From Acidicapsa acidisoli (GTDB taxonomy: Bacteria; Acidobacteriota; Terriglobia; Terriglobales; Acidobacteriaceae), in the NCBI RefSeq assembly GCF_025685625.1, contig NZ_JAGSYI010000001.1, forward strand, positions 1,736,001-1,800,000: DNA of 64,000 nt, read 5' to 3'. A program made the position numbers and the translations under genes. The notes under the pieces are model-generated. The model was not told the origin of the DNA, searched no databases, and was given only the letters and a program-made list of their open reading frames with translations. Shown piece by piece: positions 26,236 through 35,459 of this stretch. Each line of letters starts with the position of its first letter. Position 1 is the first letter of the stretch.

Positions 26236-28878
26236 TCAGTGATTGAACATAAACTCTTTGCTGGTCAACAGGGCCCACGACAGGTCGATTAGCGCGGCAC
26301 GACGTGGATCGTCCATGCCCGCGACCTTTTCCTGCTCGGCGGAAGCGAGACCCTGTACGAGCGCGGTACGCTCAGAGTCGGTCGCTGGACGGCTGAAGGC
26401 CGAGCGATAGAGATAGTCCACGATCTGATCGTCGGAGAAGCCGAGGCGGATCAGCATATCCAGCGAGCTGCCCGAAGCGCGCAGCTTGTTATTGAGTGTG
26501 TCTCCGTTGATGATGTGCAGCGCCTGCGTGATTGTGGGCACTGAGCTTCGCTCGCTCTCGCGCGTCTGCTGCCGAACGGGCCGTCCGAAGGCGGTGAGAA
26601 AGTAGGACTTCACCGCGGTATCGGGAAGCTGCATCCCGCGCATCCCGACGGGATAACCATCGAATTTCTCCGGAACCTGGGTGATCTGTGAATAAGCATC
26701 GAGCAGCACCTCGGCTGGAAGGCGCTTGATCAAATAATGAGAGCCGTACTTTTCGTCGTCTACGTTTTCTTTCAGTGGTCTCGATGAAGTTTGATAAGTC
26801 GCCGATTGCATGATGGTGCGGACCAGATAATCAACATCGTAGTCATGAGCGATGAAGTCTTTCACCAGTGCGTCGAGTAACTCTTCATTGGTTGCTGGAT
26901 TTGTATCGCGAAGATCGTCGACCGGCTCGATCAGTCCGCGACCCATGAAGTTGCGCCAGACGCGATTGACAATATTGCGAGCAAAGAATGGGTTCTCGGG
27001 ACTAGTGAGCCACTTGGCGAAATACTGACGGGTGTCGCCGGGAGTTTCGCTCGAAAGAGCCGCAGCATCGAGCGGCTTGGGCGGCAGCGGAATCATCAGG
27101 CGATCATCCATGAACTCGCCGGTGGGTGCGGAATAGACGGTCACGTTGTTGAAGAGTGGGCCAACAGCGGTTCGGAAGCCGGATGGCGCAAATGTCTTGA
27201 GCCGAACACGCGCAAAGAGATTGGCCATGCCGTAATAGTCTTTCTGGGTCCACTTGGCCAGAGGATGGTTGTGGCAGTGGGCGCAGCTGATGTTGATGCC
27301 CATGAAGGCCTGCGCCATATTCTCTGAAGTGTCCAGAGGATCGCGATGGATGAGCCAATAATTGGCCGCTCCATTTTGGAGCGTGTTGCCGGTCGCAGTC
27401 ACAATCTGCGCTGCGAACTTATTCCACGGCGTGTCGTTTGCCACGCTCTCCCGAATCCAGTTGTAGTAACTCCACATTTCGTCGCTGGAAAGGTGATTGC
27501 TTGAAACCAGCAACAGATCGGACCACTTATAGGCCCAGTAATCGACAAACTCGGGCAGCTTCAACAGGGCGTCGATCAGCTTATTGCGCTTGTCTGGTGA
27601 AGCATCTTTGAGGAAGGCGTCGGCCTCGGATGGAGTGGGCAGAATTCCCGCCGCGTCGAGATAAGCCCGGCGTAGGAATTCAGCGTCGGATGCAGGCGGC
27701 GAGGGCGGAATGTGCAGTATCGCGAGGTGCTTCAGAATTGCGTCATCGATGAAGTTATGCCGTGGCGCTTTGGTGAAGACGACCTGCTCCAGCCTGCGTG
27801 GGAAGGGAATGCGCAGCCGGGAAAATGTTACGTGGCTCTGATACCAGACCGTAACTGGAGCCTCGCCATAGCCACGCATGATAACGTGGCCATTGCCGTC
27901 AACGCTGGCAACGCCTTCATCGCCGCTGTCAAATTTGGACCAGCGCGTAACGTCTGCTGTGTGCCCGTCGGAAAATACTGCCGTGACAATGAGTTGCTGC
28001 TCGGCTCCGATTCGGAGCGAGGCCTCGGCGGGTAAAACGCGTATCTCCGTTACGCGCGGGTCTGATTCCAGAGGGGCTGGCATGCCTTGCGCGAGCCACC
28101 CGGCAATCACCTTGTATTCCGGTGAGTTGACGTCGAAACGCCGTCCGCCGCCGTGCGGAATGGTGAGCGTAGGCTTGAGGAGGATCAGGCTATGGGCTGG
28201 CTCTATCCTGTCGGTGCGCCGGGCGTTGGCCTGATGGGTCAGAGTGTAGTAATCGACGACGGGGTCATACCCGCGCAGAGTCAGCTTAAATCCATTCTTG
28301 CCTGCGGCTGCGCCGTGGCAAGGCCCCGAGTTACAACCCATCTTGGTCATGACCGGGAGCACGTCGTTGCGAAAGCTCCAGGTCGATGCGGTCCGATAGT
28401 CTTTGACGGTGAGGGGAGCAGTCGCGCGATGACCCGCCAAGGACGCGGTAATTGTCGCCTGCCCATCGGCCTGCGGATCAACGGAGCGATCTTTGTCAAC
28501 GTTAGCAACCTTCGAGTCCGAGATGGTGAAGGTAGAGCGCGAAGTGAGATCTTCCTGATGCCCGTCGGCGAAGGTTCCTTCTACGAGCAGACGCTGGCCG
28601 TTTCGCGGTCCGCTGATTACGACGGAAGCCGGCAAAATCTCAATCCGGGTAAGTGTGGCCAGGGATGTAACTGGCTTTGGGGGCGGCGCAGTGTTGTCAG
28701 TCGTTGTTGCTTCGGGTTTGAGCGTCCCGGCTGGATGAAACGGAGCATCATTCGGAACCCGGACTGCCGCAGCTTGTCCAGGTGCGGAAGCAAGAGCGCT
28801 GCGCGGAGCAGGGATTCCACCAAGCATCGCAACGAATGCAACGACAGGCAGAAACTTCTGCAGGTACTTGCTCTGCAT
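26236..28878 (-). CDS. DUF1549/DUF1553 (PSCyt2/PSD1) exported protein with Big-type domains
   Basis: The 880-residue protein has a signal peptide (about residues 1-30) and a bacterial Ig-like (Big_2-type) domain at about 75-165. A CNSGPCH site near residue 185 has four residues between its cysteines, unlike the normal heme motif. A second Ig-like domain lies at about 275-360. DUF1549 follows at about 370-580, with a normal CAHCH motif in SCAHCHNHPLAKW, and DUF1553 covers most of the rest. These domains are known mainly from planctomycetes and acidobacteria and their reaction is not established. The gene follows the DUF1501 gene by 82 bases and starts the tight part of the operon. GGGGAAG shortly before the ATG is the likely ribosome-binding site. 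Confidence 0.9.
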   Translation of the reverse strand: MQSKYLQKFLPVVAFVAMLGGIPAPRSALASAPGQAAAVRVPNDAPFHPAGTLKPEATTTDNTAPPPKPVTSLATLTRIEILPASVVISGPRNGQRLLVEGTFADGHQEDLTSRSTFTISDSKVANVDKDRSVDPQADGQATITASLAGHRATAPLTVKDYRTASTWSFRNDVLPVMTKMGCNSGPCHGAAAGKNGFKLTLRGYDPVVDYYTLTHQANARRTDRIEPAHSLILLKPTLTIPHGGGRRFDVNSPEYKVIAGWLAQGMPAPLESDPRVTEIRVLPAEASLRIGAEQQLIVTAVFSDGHTADVTRWSKFDSGDEGVASVDGNGHVIMRGYGEAPVTVWYQSHVTFSRLRIPFPRRLEQVVFTKAPRHNFIDDAILKHLAILHIPPSPPASDAEFLRRAYLDAAGILPTPSEADAFLKDASPDKRNKLIDALLKLPEFVDYWAYKWSDLLLVSSNHLSSDEMWSYYNWIRESVANDTPWNKFAAQIVTATGNTLQNGAANYWLIHRDPLDTSENMAQAFMGINISCAHCHNHPLAKWTQKDYYGMANLFARVRLKTFAPSGFRTAVGPLFNNVTVYSAPTGEFMDDRLMIPLPPKPLDAAALSSETPGDTRQYFAKWLTSPENPFFARNIVNRVWRNFMGRGLIEPVDDLRDTNPATNEELLDALVKDFIAHDYDVDYLVRTIMQSATYQTSSRPLKENVDDEKYGSHYLIKRLPAEVLLDAYSQITQVPEKFDGYPVGMRGMQLPDTAVKSYFLTAFGRPVRQQTRESERSSVPTITQALHIINGDTLNNKLRASGSSLDMLIRLGFSDDQIVDYLYRSAFSRPATDSERTALVQGLASAEQEKVAGMDDPRRAALIDLSWALLTSKEFMFNH

Positions 28879-28960
28879 AACTTCCCCTTAATGCAACCAC
28901 CAAGACCATTGGTGTTTTGAAAAACAGCTTACAACTAAGTCACTTACTCTCACTTGCCGC

Positions 28961-30340
28961 CTAAATCAGAAGTTCTTCTATCGGGTCGAAGCCGTGATCC
29001 ACAAGCCGCACGTCGCGCCCTTGCGGAGTCTTCAAGATCGTGTCAACCGGTATGCCGAGACACTTGTAAACCGTCGCTGCAACATGCGAGGGCGTTACCG
29101 GGCGGTCCTGAGGCGCCGCGCCGATTGTGTCGGATGCGCCGACGATGTTTCCGCCCTTGATGCCGCCCCCGGCAAATACAACGGTCCAGCACTGCGGCCA
29201 GTGGTCGCGGCCACCTGCGGGATTGATGCGCGGCGTACGTCCGAATTCGCCCGTAGCCAGTACGAGCGTGCTGTCGAGCAATCCACGCTGGCTCAGGTCT
29301 TCCAGCAGAGAACTGTAAGCGTTGTCAAACATCGGCCCGACTAACTCGCTGTAACAGCTAATTGGGCTGAAAGGAGCAGAGCCGTGTATGTCCCAGGTAA
29401 TGTCGTTGAAGACTGTCTCGAACATGTTGAGGGTTACGAAGCGGACTCCACGCTCGACCAGCCTGCGCGCGAGCAGGCAGCCCTGTCCAAAGCGGTTCAT
29501 GCCGTAACGCTTGCGAACCTCTTCTGGTTCCTGGTTCAGTTCAAAGGCCTCGCGCGCCTTCGCAGAGGTCATCAGCGTATAAGCCTGATTGAAGGTCGCG
29601 TCCATCAGCTTCGTATCTTGATTCGTTTCCTCGAAATACTGAACGGATTTGTCTACTTCTGCACGCCAACTTCGTCTTCGATCCACGCGGACTGCCGAAA
29701 TGTATTCCGGCGGAAGCATGTCCGGCACCTTGAAGTCAGGGGCGGCGGGATCGGCATTCAAGACGAAAGGATCATAGCCCTTGCCGAGAAATCCCGCTGT
29801 GTCTCCGTGCGGCAAATTGCCGCCAAGCTGCCCGATCATGTATGGCAGCAGCACGTTGGGTGGCATATCTCCACGAGCGCCTTTTTCAAATCGCAGTACC
29901 GAACCGTAATTTGGCGACTCAAGGCCTCCTTGAAATAACCTACCCGTCTGCATCATCTGGCAGCCTGTATCGTGGACAGCAGCGGCCGTGTGATAAACAG
30001 AGCGGAGCAATGCGAACTTATCCGCATGTATCGCCATGCGGGGAAAAATCTCCGAGATTTCGATCCCGGAAACATTGGTTTTGATTGGCTTGAACGGTCC
30101 GCGAATTGAGGCCGGTGATTCCGGCTTCATATCCCACGTGTCGAGCTGGCTGGGGCCGCCTACCAGCATTAACTGGATGCAACTTACGTCTTTGTCAGGC
30201 TTTACGGCTCCCAGGGCTTTGAGCCGATAAAATTCGGGCATGGAAAGGCCGAGGAACGCGAGTGATCCTGCATGCAGAAAGTCGCGGCGCGTCACACCAT
30301 CGCAGAAGTGAACTCGTTTATCCGCATCCAGCCGGAACAT
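28961..30340 (-). CDS. DUF1501 protein, Tat-exported sulfatase-like fold
   Basis: The 459-residue protein has a twin-arginine signal (TRRDFLHAGSLAFLGL) near the N-terminus. The DUF1501 core includes LMLVGGPSQLDTWDMKP, a metal-site-like GGPSQLDTWD; DTGCQMMQTGR; and GEFGRTPRINPAGGRDHWP toward the C-terminus. DUF1501 is distantly alkaline-phosphatase/sulfatase-like, but activity is unproven. In planctomycetes it is almost always next to a DUF1549/DUF1553 gene, as here. It is the first gene of the five-gene minus-strand operon, and its promoter should lie in 30341-30548. Confidence 0.9.
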   Translation of the reverse strand: MFRLDADKRVHFCDGVTRRDFLHAGSLAFLGLSMPEFYRLKALGAVKPDKDVSCIQLMLVGGPSQLDTWDMKPESPASIRGPFKPIKTNVSGIEISEIFPRMAIHADKFALLRSVYHTAAAVHDTGCQMMQTGRLFQGGLESPNYGSVLRFEKGARGDMPPNVLLPYMIGQLGGNLPHGDTAGFLGKGYDPFVLNADPAAPDFKVPDMLPPEYISAVRVDRRRSWRAEVDKSVQYFEETNQDTKLMDATFNQAYTLMTSAKAREAFELNQEPEEVRKRYGMNRFGQGCLLARRLVERGVRFVTLNMFETVFNDITWDIHGSAPFSPISCYSELVGPMFDNAYSSLLEDLSQRGLLDSTLVLATGEFGRTPRINPAGGRDHWPQCWTVVFAGGGIKGGNIVGASDTIGAAPQDRPVTPSHVAATVYKCLGIPVDTILKTPQGRDVRLVDHGFDPIEELLI

Positions 30341-30485
30341 AGTCTCCGCCTCACGAAGCCAGCGCGCTTCGACTTGCGTCGAACCTGAATCGCGAGCGAT
30401 CTTAACAGCCTGTTGAAGAGCCCGGCAAGTTTCGTAAGCGGGCGGAATATTCCGAGTCGTTAATTATGGCAGCATAAATCGTCCC

Positions 30486-30521
30486 AACAACGAAAGGGAG
30501 CCGACATTGGCGTCGGCTCCC
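30486..30521 (-). terminator. Intrinsic terminator of the csbD-like gene
   Basis: GGGAGCCGAC (30496-30505) and GTCGGCTCCC (30512-30521) form a perfect 10-pair stem with a six-base loop. Read on the minus strand it is followed by TTTCGTTGTT, an imperfect T-run. It lies 28 bases past the stop of the csbD-like gene and before the DUF1501 promoter region. Confidence 0.75.
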
Positions 30522-30548
30522 CATGGATTGTGTGGCTTAGCTCCGAGG

Positions 30549-30746
30549 CTACTTCTCGAAGACTTTCTTGATATCGCCCACCTTCTTTTCGACGACGCCG
30601 CTGATTCTTTCGGCAGCGCCTTCGTCTTCAAGCCGGGGATTGTTGGTGACGTGTCCGATCTTCTGTTTCACCGCGCCCTTCACTTCATGGACCTTGCCCT
30701 CCACCTGATCGTGGGTGCCTGATGTTGGTGTTGTGGATGATGTCAT
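30549..30746 (-). CDS. CsbD-family small stress protein
   Basis: The 65-residue hydrophilic protein matches the CsbD family: DQVEGKVHEVKGAVKQKIGHVTNNP followed by a second helix pair (ISGVVEKKVGDIKKVFEK). CsbD-like proteins are small helical proteins often induced by general stress, with unknown biochemical role. I chose the ATG at 30746, with GGAGAAC before it, although the frame is open for 70 more codons upstream. It has its own terminator and is probably monocistronic. Confidence 0.88.
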   Translation of the reverse strand: MTSSTTPTSGTHDQVEGKVHEVKGAVKQKIGHVTNNPRLEDEGAAERISGVVEKKVGDIKKVFEK

Positions 30747-30963
30747 ACGAGTTCTCCTTGGGTTCCAAACTTGCTGGACGTGCTGGATGGGATGATGCGA
30801 ATGCCCTCGAATATCCCGCGCGTAGATACTCCGCCATTGCGGATAACCTCTCAGCGCTTTCCCAAGGTAGTCTTTCAAGCTGTGCTTCGGTGTTCTGAAG
30901 TGGGCATCGCCGTTCTTTTCCGCGTCTGTTTTCCCCGAGTGAGCAAGATCGCACACTGCCGCA

Positions 30964-33249
30964 TTATGGACTGACCGAGCTCACCGTGATGCCAGGCCGG
31001 GGCTGTATGGTGGCCACGCCTCCATGGCTGAGAGTGCCGGCGGGAAGATCGGCCAAGCCGATTCCGGGCCCCTCCCAGAGGAGCCGCGGGCTGCCTGGGC
31101 TCGTCGATTCCAGCGCTTCCAGTCTCAGGGTGTGTTTGCCGGCGCGGAGCCCGATCGTTCCCTTTGCGTAGCGCATTGCATTCACCGGCGAACCGCAGAC
31201 TTCTCCGAAGGGTGGACCGGTCTGCGCGATGAGTTGTCCGTCGATGAAGAGCCGAGAGCCGTCCCTTACCATCAGGGAAAAGCTGTACCCTCCGTCTCTC
31301 GGAACGTCGACGAATCCGTCGTAAGAGACTGCAAATCGTGTGAATCCGCCTGTTTGGACCGCTGCCAGATTCGGTGCAACACCGTCTGAGGTCGGAGTCT
31401 CTGCGGCGAATGCGGGCAACTCGGGCCATGTTCCGGGGTAAACACGGTATTGCAAGCCAGGCAGAGTCTTACCCCGGGCCGTAGCAGACTGCCATCGCCC
31501 GACGACAGTGACATTCTGCTCCGCCCAGTCCTGGTGTCCCTGTTTGTCCTGTACTTGCAGCAGCACTCGAAATCCACCCGCTCCCGTGCCACCTTTGCCG
31601 CTCGTGTCGGTCCCGTCCAACTCAGTGCCCATCGCATCGGGATAGCGATGCCGCACGCGCCTGCCGTGGGCGATTGTTCCGTCCCCAAAGATCCAAGTGT
31701 ATCGAAGGCCAGCCGCAGCGCGACCAGCAACCTCATCTGCCGTAAATGTTGCCGGCATGCCCGGTTGCAGTACCTCGGGGGTTATGCTGAATGCGGCCCG
31801 GATTGATTTGTCCACGGCTGCGTATGTGGGTTGTTGAGCGCCGCCAGTGACTCCCACGGGCACATTGCCGTTTGCTGTCAACGCCGTCTGGCCGTATTTC
31901 ACATTGTCCAGATGCACATCTTTCACCTGGCCCTGTAGTCGCGAGGGGATCAATGGCGGCTGCCCGAGAGCCCAGATATTGCGGAAGGTGAAGCCGTGGA
32001 GATCGGGCTGCTCCTGCTCGATCTGGAAGAGGGAATACCAGTCATCCAGCCAGAGATTTTCGAATGTGTAGCCGCTGTGCTGTCCTTTCGCCCCCTGAGC
32101 GCCCCAGAAGGTGAAGAGCGCAAACGGCAGCCCGCATGAGCCGATACCGCCTTGCAGAATGTCTGAGTCGCGCAGCGTGAAATTGCGGGAGTTAAATGTC
32201 TTCTGGGGCCATCCGGCGCGTACGATATTCGAGATGCTGGTGGAGAGGACGCTATGTTCGACCAGGATGTTGGATACATCCTGGCCCGGAGCTACGAGCG
32301 CATCGTGTCCATACCCGTCCCAGTTTCCCTGAATGGCAAAGACATCGTCCGAGGCGCGGAAGAAGGAATCGCGAATGACGGCATCGCCGCCGCCCAACCA
32401 GTCCATTCCGTCCTGGTTGGCGTTGCCGGGGTTTCCGCCGATGACGCGCACGTCGTCGTACTCAAAGTCGGTCGAGTCCTTCATCTGGATCGACCAGGTG
32501 CGGCTGCGCACGACGCAGGTCAGTCCGCTGATGTGAATGTGATGCGATTGCAGTGCTCCGATGCAATGCCAGTCCGGCTTTTGCATCCAGCCCTCGTCGT
32601 CCTCGGGGTTTTGCGGGCCGTTATAGACGATCACGCCGCGGCCCGTCACGGTCACGTTCTGGACCTTCCACAGGTTGAGGCTGCCAAAGATCACCGCTCC
32701 CGGCGCAAGGTACCAGGTTTCACCGCTCTTTGGGTTCAGGCTCCCGCGATGCTCGCCTGGGCCAACGAAGTGGAATCCAGGCTGCTCTGTCATTCTCCTC
32801 GTGGGCGCGATGGGGGGACGCGATACAAAGAGAAAAAGCATTTTCGCGTGATTGAGAAAATCCTGAGGGCGGGAGATTGAGAGCTTTGCCGGGTCTCTGA
32901 GCAGGAATTCAATTGTGCGGCCTTTGCGCACAGGCCTGATACCTAATCGCCAGGGCTGAATATCGACGCCATGGTCCCAGAAGCCATCCTCGGCCGCAGT
33001 AATCGTGATCTTTACTGGACCGTTTGTGTCGATGTTGGCAAAGTCGTAGCTGGCCGCCGCGTGCACGACGTCTGTTGGTTTGCCATTGACAAGAACTGTA
33101 AATTCGGAGGACTTGAGATCTTGGGGAACGGGAATCTCGGCGACGCGCCCGTTAGCTGGGAGGCAGGTCGAGAGAACCAAGATAACTGACAGCACAACAA
33201 GGAGATGCAGTGGCTGATTCAGCAGGGAATTCAGTCTTCCCGTGATCAT
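30964..33249 (-). CDS. GH28-like beta-helix glycoside hydrolase with PKD and PA14 domains
   Basis: The protein (761 residues) has a signal peptide (residues about 10-34). An N-terminal beta domain is followed by a right-handed parallel beta helix with the polygalacturonase/dextranase-type acidic motifs NQDGMD (D280, D283) and SDDVF (D301, D302). A PKD domain lies at about residues 515-605 (TWIFGDGTIAHGRRVRHRYP) and a PA14 domain fills the C-terminus (YRVYPGTW, FVDVPRDGGYSFSLMVRDGSRLFIDG). The classical GH28 GHG and RIK motifs are not evident, so the exact GH family (28, 49 or a relative) is open. It is probably a secreted polysaccharide hydrolase. The frame is open from 33393; the ATG at 33249 gives the best signal peptide. 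Confidence 0.8.
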   Translation of the reverse strand: MITGRLNSLLNQPLHLLVVLSVILVLSTCLPANGRVAEIPVPQDLKSSEFTVLVNGKPTDVVHAAASYDFANIDTNGPVKITITAAEDGFWDHGVDIQPWRLGIRPVRKGRTIEFLLRDPAKLSISRPQDFLNHAKMLFLFVSRPPIAPTRRMTEQPGFHFVGPGEHRGSLNPKSGETWYLAPGAVIFGSLNLWKVQNVTVTGRGVIVYNGPQNPEDDEGWMQKPDWHCIGALQSHHIHISGLTCVVRSRTWSIQMKDSTDFEYDDVRVIGGNPGNANQDGMDWLGGGDAVIRDSFFRASDDVFAIQGNWDGYGHDALVAPGQDVSNILVEHSVLSTSISNIVRAGWPQKTFNSRNFTLRDSDILQGGIGSCGLPFALFTFWGAQGAKGQHSGYTFENLWLDDWYSLFQIEQEQPDLHGFTFRNIWALGQPPLIPSRLQGQVKDVHLDNVKYGQTALTANGNVPVGVTGGAQQPTYAAVDKSIRAAFSITPEVLQPGMPATFTADEVAGRAAAGLRYTWIFGDGTIAHGRRVRHRYPDAMGTELDGTDTSGKGGTGAGGFRVLLQVQDKQGHQDWAEQNVTVVGRWQSATARGKTLPGLQYRVYPGTWPELPAFAAETPTSDGVAPNLAAVQTGGFTRFAVSYDGFVDVPRDGGYSFSLMVRDGSRLFIDGQLIAQTGPPFGEVCGSPVNAMRYAKGTIGLRAGKHTLRLEALESTSPGSPRLLWEGPGIGLADLPAGTLSHGGVATIQPRPGITVSSVSP

Positions 33250-33399
33250 TACTGAGAATCTAGCGACGTTCGTAGAAATGGAAAATCCCCCGATTGAGGA
33301 GTTACCGAAGCGTGACGTGGGATTGACAGCGTCAAGATCGATCTGAAGGGGGAAATTCCCCGCCAACTTGGTCTGGCTGACGTCCAAATCCACTCCAGC

Positions 33400-34140
33400 T
33401 TAAATGCCTTCTCCCATCGAAACATAATCCCGCAACAACTCCAACTCCTGCCTGTAAGCTTCTCGCTCCTCGTCCTCATCGCGGAAGGTATGCGGCGCGG
33501 TCTGGACGCCGCCAATGTCAGCCTCCAGGCGCTCTACGCGCTCGGCCAGGGCAATGAGCGCGTCTGAAAGCGGATCTTTGATTTCATGCGGATCGGTGAT
33601 CAGAACCCTGTGTCCGTTGCGGTAGATGATATGCGCCGGTACACCGACGACGGTCGAATTCGGCGGCACGTCGCGCAGGACGACCGATCCCGCTCCTACA
33701 CGGGAATTCGCGCCGACGGTTATGTTACCGAGGATATTCGCGTTATTGCCTACAAACACGCAGTCGCAAAGTGTTGGATGGCGTTTTCGACTTACATTGT
33801 CGCTGCCTGTCCCGCCGAGCGTTACACCCTGGTAGAGCGTGACGTCATTCCCGACGATCGCGGTTTCGCCGATTACCACGCCCATGCCGTGGTCGATCAG
33901 CAGGCGGCGTCCAATTTGCGCGCCGGGGTGGATCTCGACACCGGTCCAGAAGCGCGTGATCTGCGAAAGAATGCGCGCGGTCAGACGCCAACCGCGCAAC
34001 CAGAGCCAATGGTCGACGCGATGCGCCCAGACCGCGTGCAGGCCGGGCGAGCAGAGCAAGACCTGCAGTCCTGATTGCGCTGCCGGATCACGCTTCATTA
34101 CGGAATCAATGTCTTCGCGAATCCGCGCCAGCCATTCCAT
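33400..34140 (-). CDS. cysE: Serine O-acetyltransferase
   Basis: The 246-residue enzyme makes O-acetylserine from serine and acetyl-CoA, the first step of cysteine synthesis. An N-terminal helical part (residues 1-90) is followed by the left-handed beta-helix of hexapeptide repeats ([35 protein letters not shown] in outline) with catalytic His in DHGMG. A C-terminal tail of about 60 residues is longer than in compact CysE forms and lacks a terminal Ile for binding CysK. GAGGAC before the ATG is the ribosome-binding site. It follows cysK on the same strand, separated by an unusual repeat-hairpin. Confidence 0.93.
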   Translation of the reverse strand: MEWLARIREDIDSVMKRDPAAQSGLQVLLCSPGLHAVWAHRVDHWLWLRGWRLTARILSQITRFWTGVEIHPGAQIGRRLLIDHGMGVVIGETAIVGNDVTLYQGVTLGGTGSDNVSRKRHPTLCDCVFVGNNANILGNITVGANSRVGAGSVVLRDVPPNSTVVGVPAHIIYRNGHRVLITDPHEIKDPLSDALIALAERVERLEADIGGVQTAPHTFRDEDEEREAYRQELELLRDYVSMGEGI

Positions 34141-34173
34141 GCAACGTCCTCGGTTGGAAGCCAGGAAATCTCA

Positions 34174-34229
34174 AAGTGTGGAGTGTGAAGTGTGGAGTGT
34201 GCGTGACCCGTCTTTCACACTTCACACTC
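34174..34229 (-). repeat. Tandem 14-bp repeat forming a hairpin between cysK and cysE
   Basis: AAGTGTGGAGTGTG occurs twice head to tail (34174-34187 and 34188-34201). A 14-base segment spanning the junction (GAGTGTGAAGTGTG, 34181-34194) is the exact reverse complement of CACACTTCACACTC (34216-34229). The cysK-cysE transcript can therefore fold into a perfect 14-pair stem with a 21-base loop. There is no T-run, so it is not a standard terminator; it may set the ratio of cysK to cysE expression or stabilise processed mRNA. Confidence 0.8.
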
Positions 34230-34232
34230 GTC

Positions 34233-35204
34233 TTATAGATTTACCGGCTGCGCCTGTAGCGCCTGGACTTCGGCCCGTGTGGCTTCAAAGAGCGCGCTGG
34301 AAAGGTAGCGTTCGCCGTAGCTGGGAATGATGGTCACAATCAGTTTGCCCGCATTCTCGGGCCGCGCCGCCACCTTCAGCGCCGCAACTACGGCCGCGCC
34401 CGAGCTGATGCCCACCAGCAGACCTTCTTCGAGAGGCAAGCGCCGAGCCATGTTGATCGCTTCGTCGTTGGTTACCTGGATGACTTCGTCGATCAGTCTG
34501 GTGTCGAGAATTGCCGGCACGAAGCCTGCGCCGATGCCCTGGATCTTGTGTGGTCCGGGCTTGCCGCCGCTGAGGACAGGGCTGTCGGTTGGTTCCACGG
34601 CAATGGCTTTGAACTCCGGCTTGCGCTCCTTGATGTAGCTGGCAACGCCGGTCAGCGTCCCGCCCGTGCCGATGCCGGAAATGAGAATATCGGCTTTCCC
34701 ATCGGTGTCGTTCCAGATCTCTGGGCCGGTCGTTGCATAGTGGATCGCCGGGTTAGCCGGATTGTCGAACTGACCCGGCGTGAAGCCGTTGGGGGTCGCG
34801 GCCAGGATCTCGGCGGCCTTGGCAATGGCGCCCTTCATGCCGTTCGGACCGGGGGTGAGCACCAGCTCCGCGCCAAAGCTGCGCAGCACAACCCGCCGCT
34901 CCAGGCTCATCGTCTCCGGCATGGTCAGGATGAGCCGATAGCCCTTAACCGCGGCGACAAATGCGAGGCCAATGCCGGTATTGCCGCTGGTCGGCTCGAT
35001 CAGTACGGTCTCGCCCGGCTTGATCTTGCCGTCGCGCTCAGCGGCCTCGATCATGGCCAGTCCGATGCGGTCCTTCACGCTGCCCACAGGGTTCTGGCTC
35101 TCGAGCTTCGCCACCACGATCCCCGGTAGGCCTTCGGCTACACGGTTTAACCGCACCAGCGGAGTCTTGCCAATCAACTCCGTTACACTCGCTGCAATGC
35201 TCAT
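34233..35204 (-). CDS. cysK: Cysteine synthase A (O-acetylserine sulfhydrylase)
   Basis: The 323-residue PLP enzyme joins sulfide and O-acetylserine to give cysteine. The PLP lysine is K44 in NPVGSVKDR; the substrate loop is PTSGNTGIG, and the glycine-rich phosphate-binding segment is [11 protein letters not shown]. The length is typical of CysK. I chose the ATG at 35204 ([17 protein letters not shown]), which has GAGGAG upstream; the frame is open to 35228. The neighbouring cysE completes the O-acetylserine pathway in one transcript. Confidence 0.95.
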   Translation of the reverse strand: MSIAASVTELIGKTPLVRLNRVAEGLPGIVVAKLESQNPVGSVKDRIGLAMIEAAERDGKIKPGETVLIEPTSGNTGIGLAFVAAVKGYRLILTMPETMSLERRVVLRSFGAELVLTPGPNGMKGAIAKAAEILAATPNGFTPGQFDNPANPAIHYATTGPEIWNDTDGKADILISGIGTGGTLTGVASYIKERKPEFKAIAVEPTDSPVLSGGKPGPHKIQGIGAGFVPAILDTRLIDEVIQVTNDEAINMARRLPLEEGLLVGISSGAAVVAALKVAARPENAGKLIVTIIPSYGERYLSSALFEATRAEVQALQAQPVNL

Positions 35205-35459
35205 AACAAGCTCCTCGTCTTGCGACATTTCATGGGATGAGTTTCTTGAGTCTTAAAATTTTTCTGGGATTGGCCGGGGCTGAAAGCCCCTGTCGCAGGT
35301 CATCGATCTAGAGAGTGTCGAATTTCCGCGCAAGAACGCCTCGGCGTAAGCACCAGACCGGTACTATCGACATCGAGACATGGCCAAAGGTTACGCCGCG
35401 AGGCCCCGTTTGCGCAACATTATCAGAAAAATCTCAGTTAAAAATCGAGGCGTGATCAT

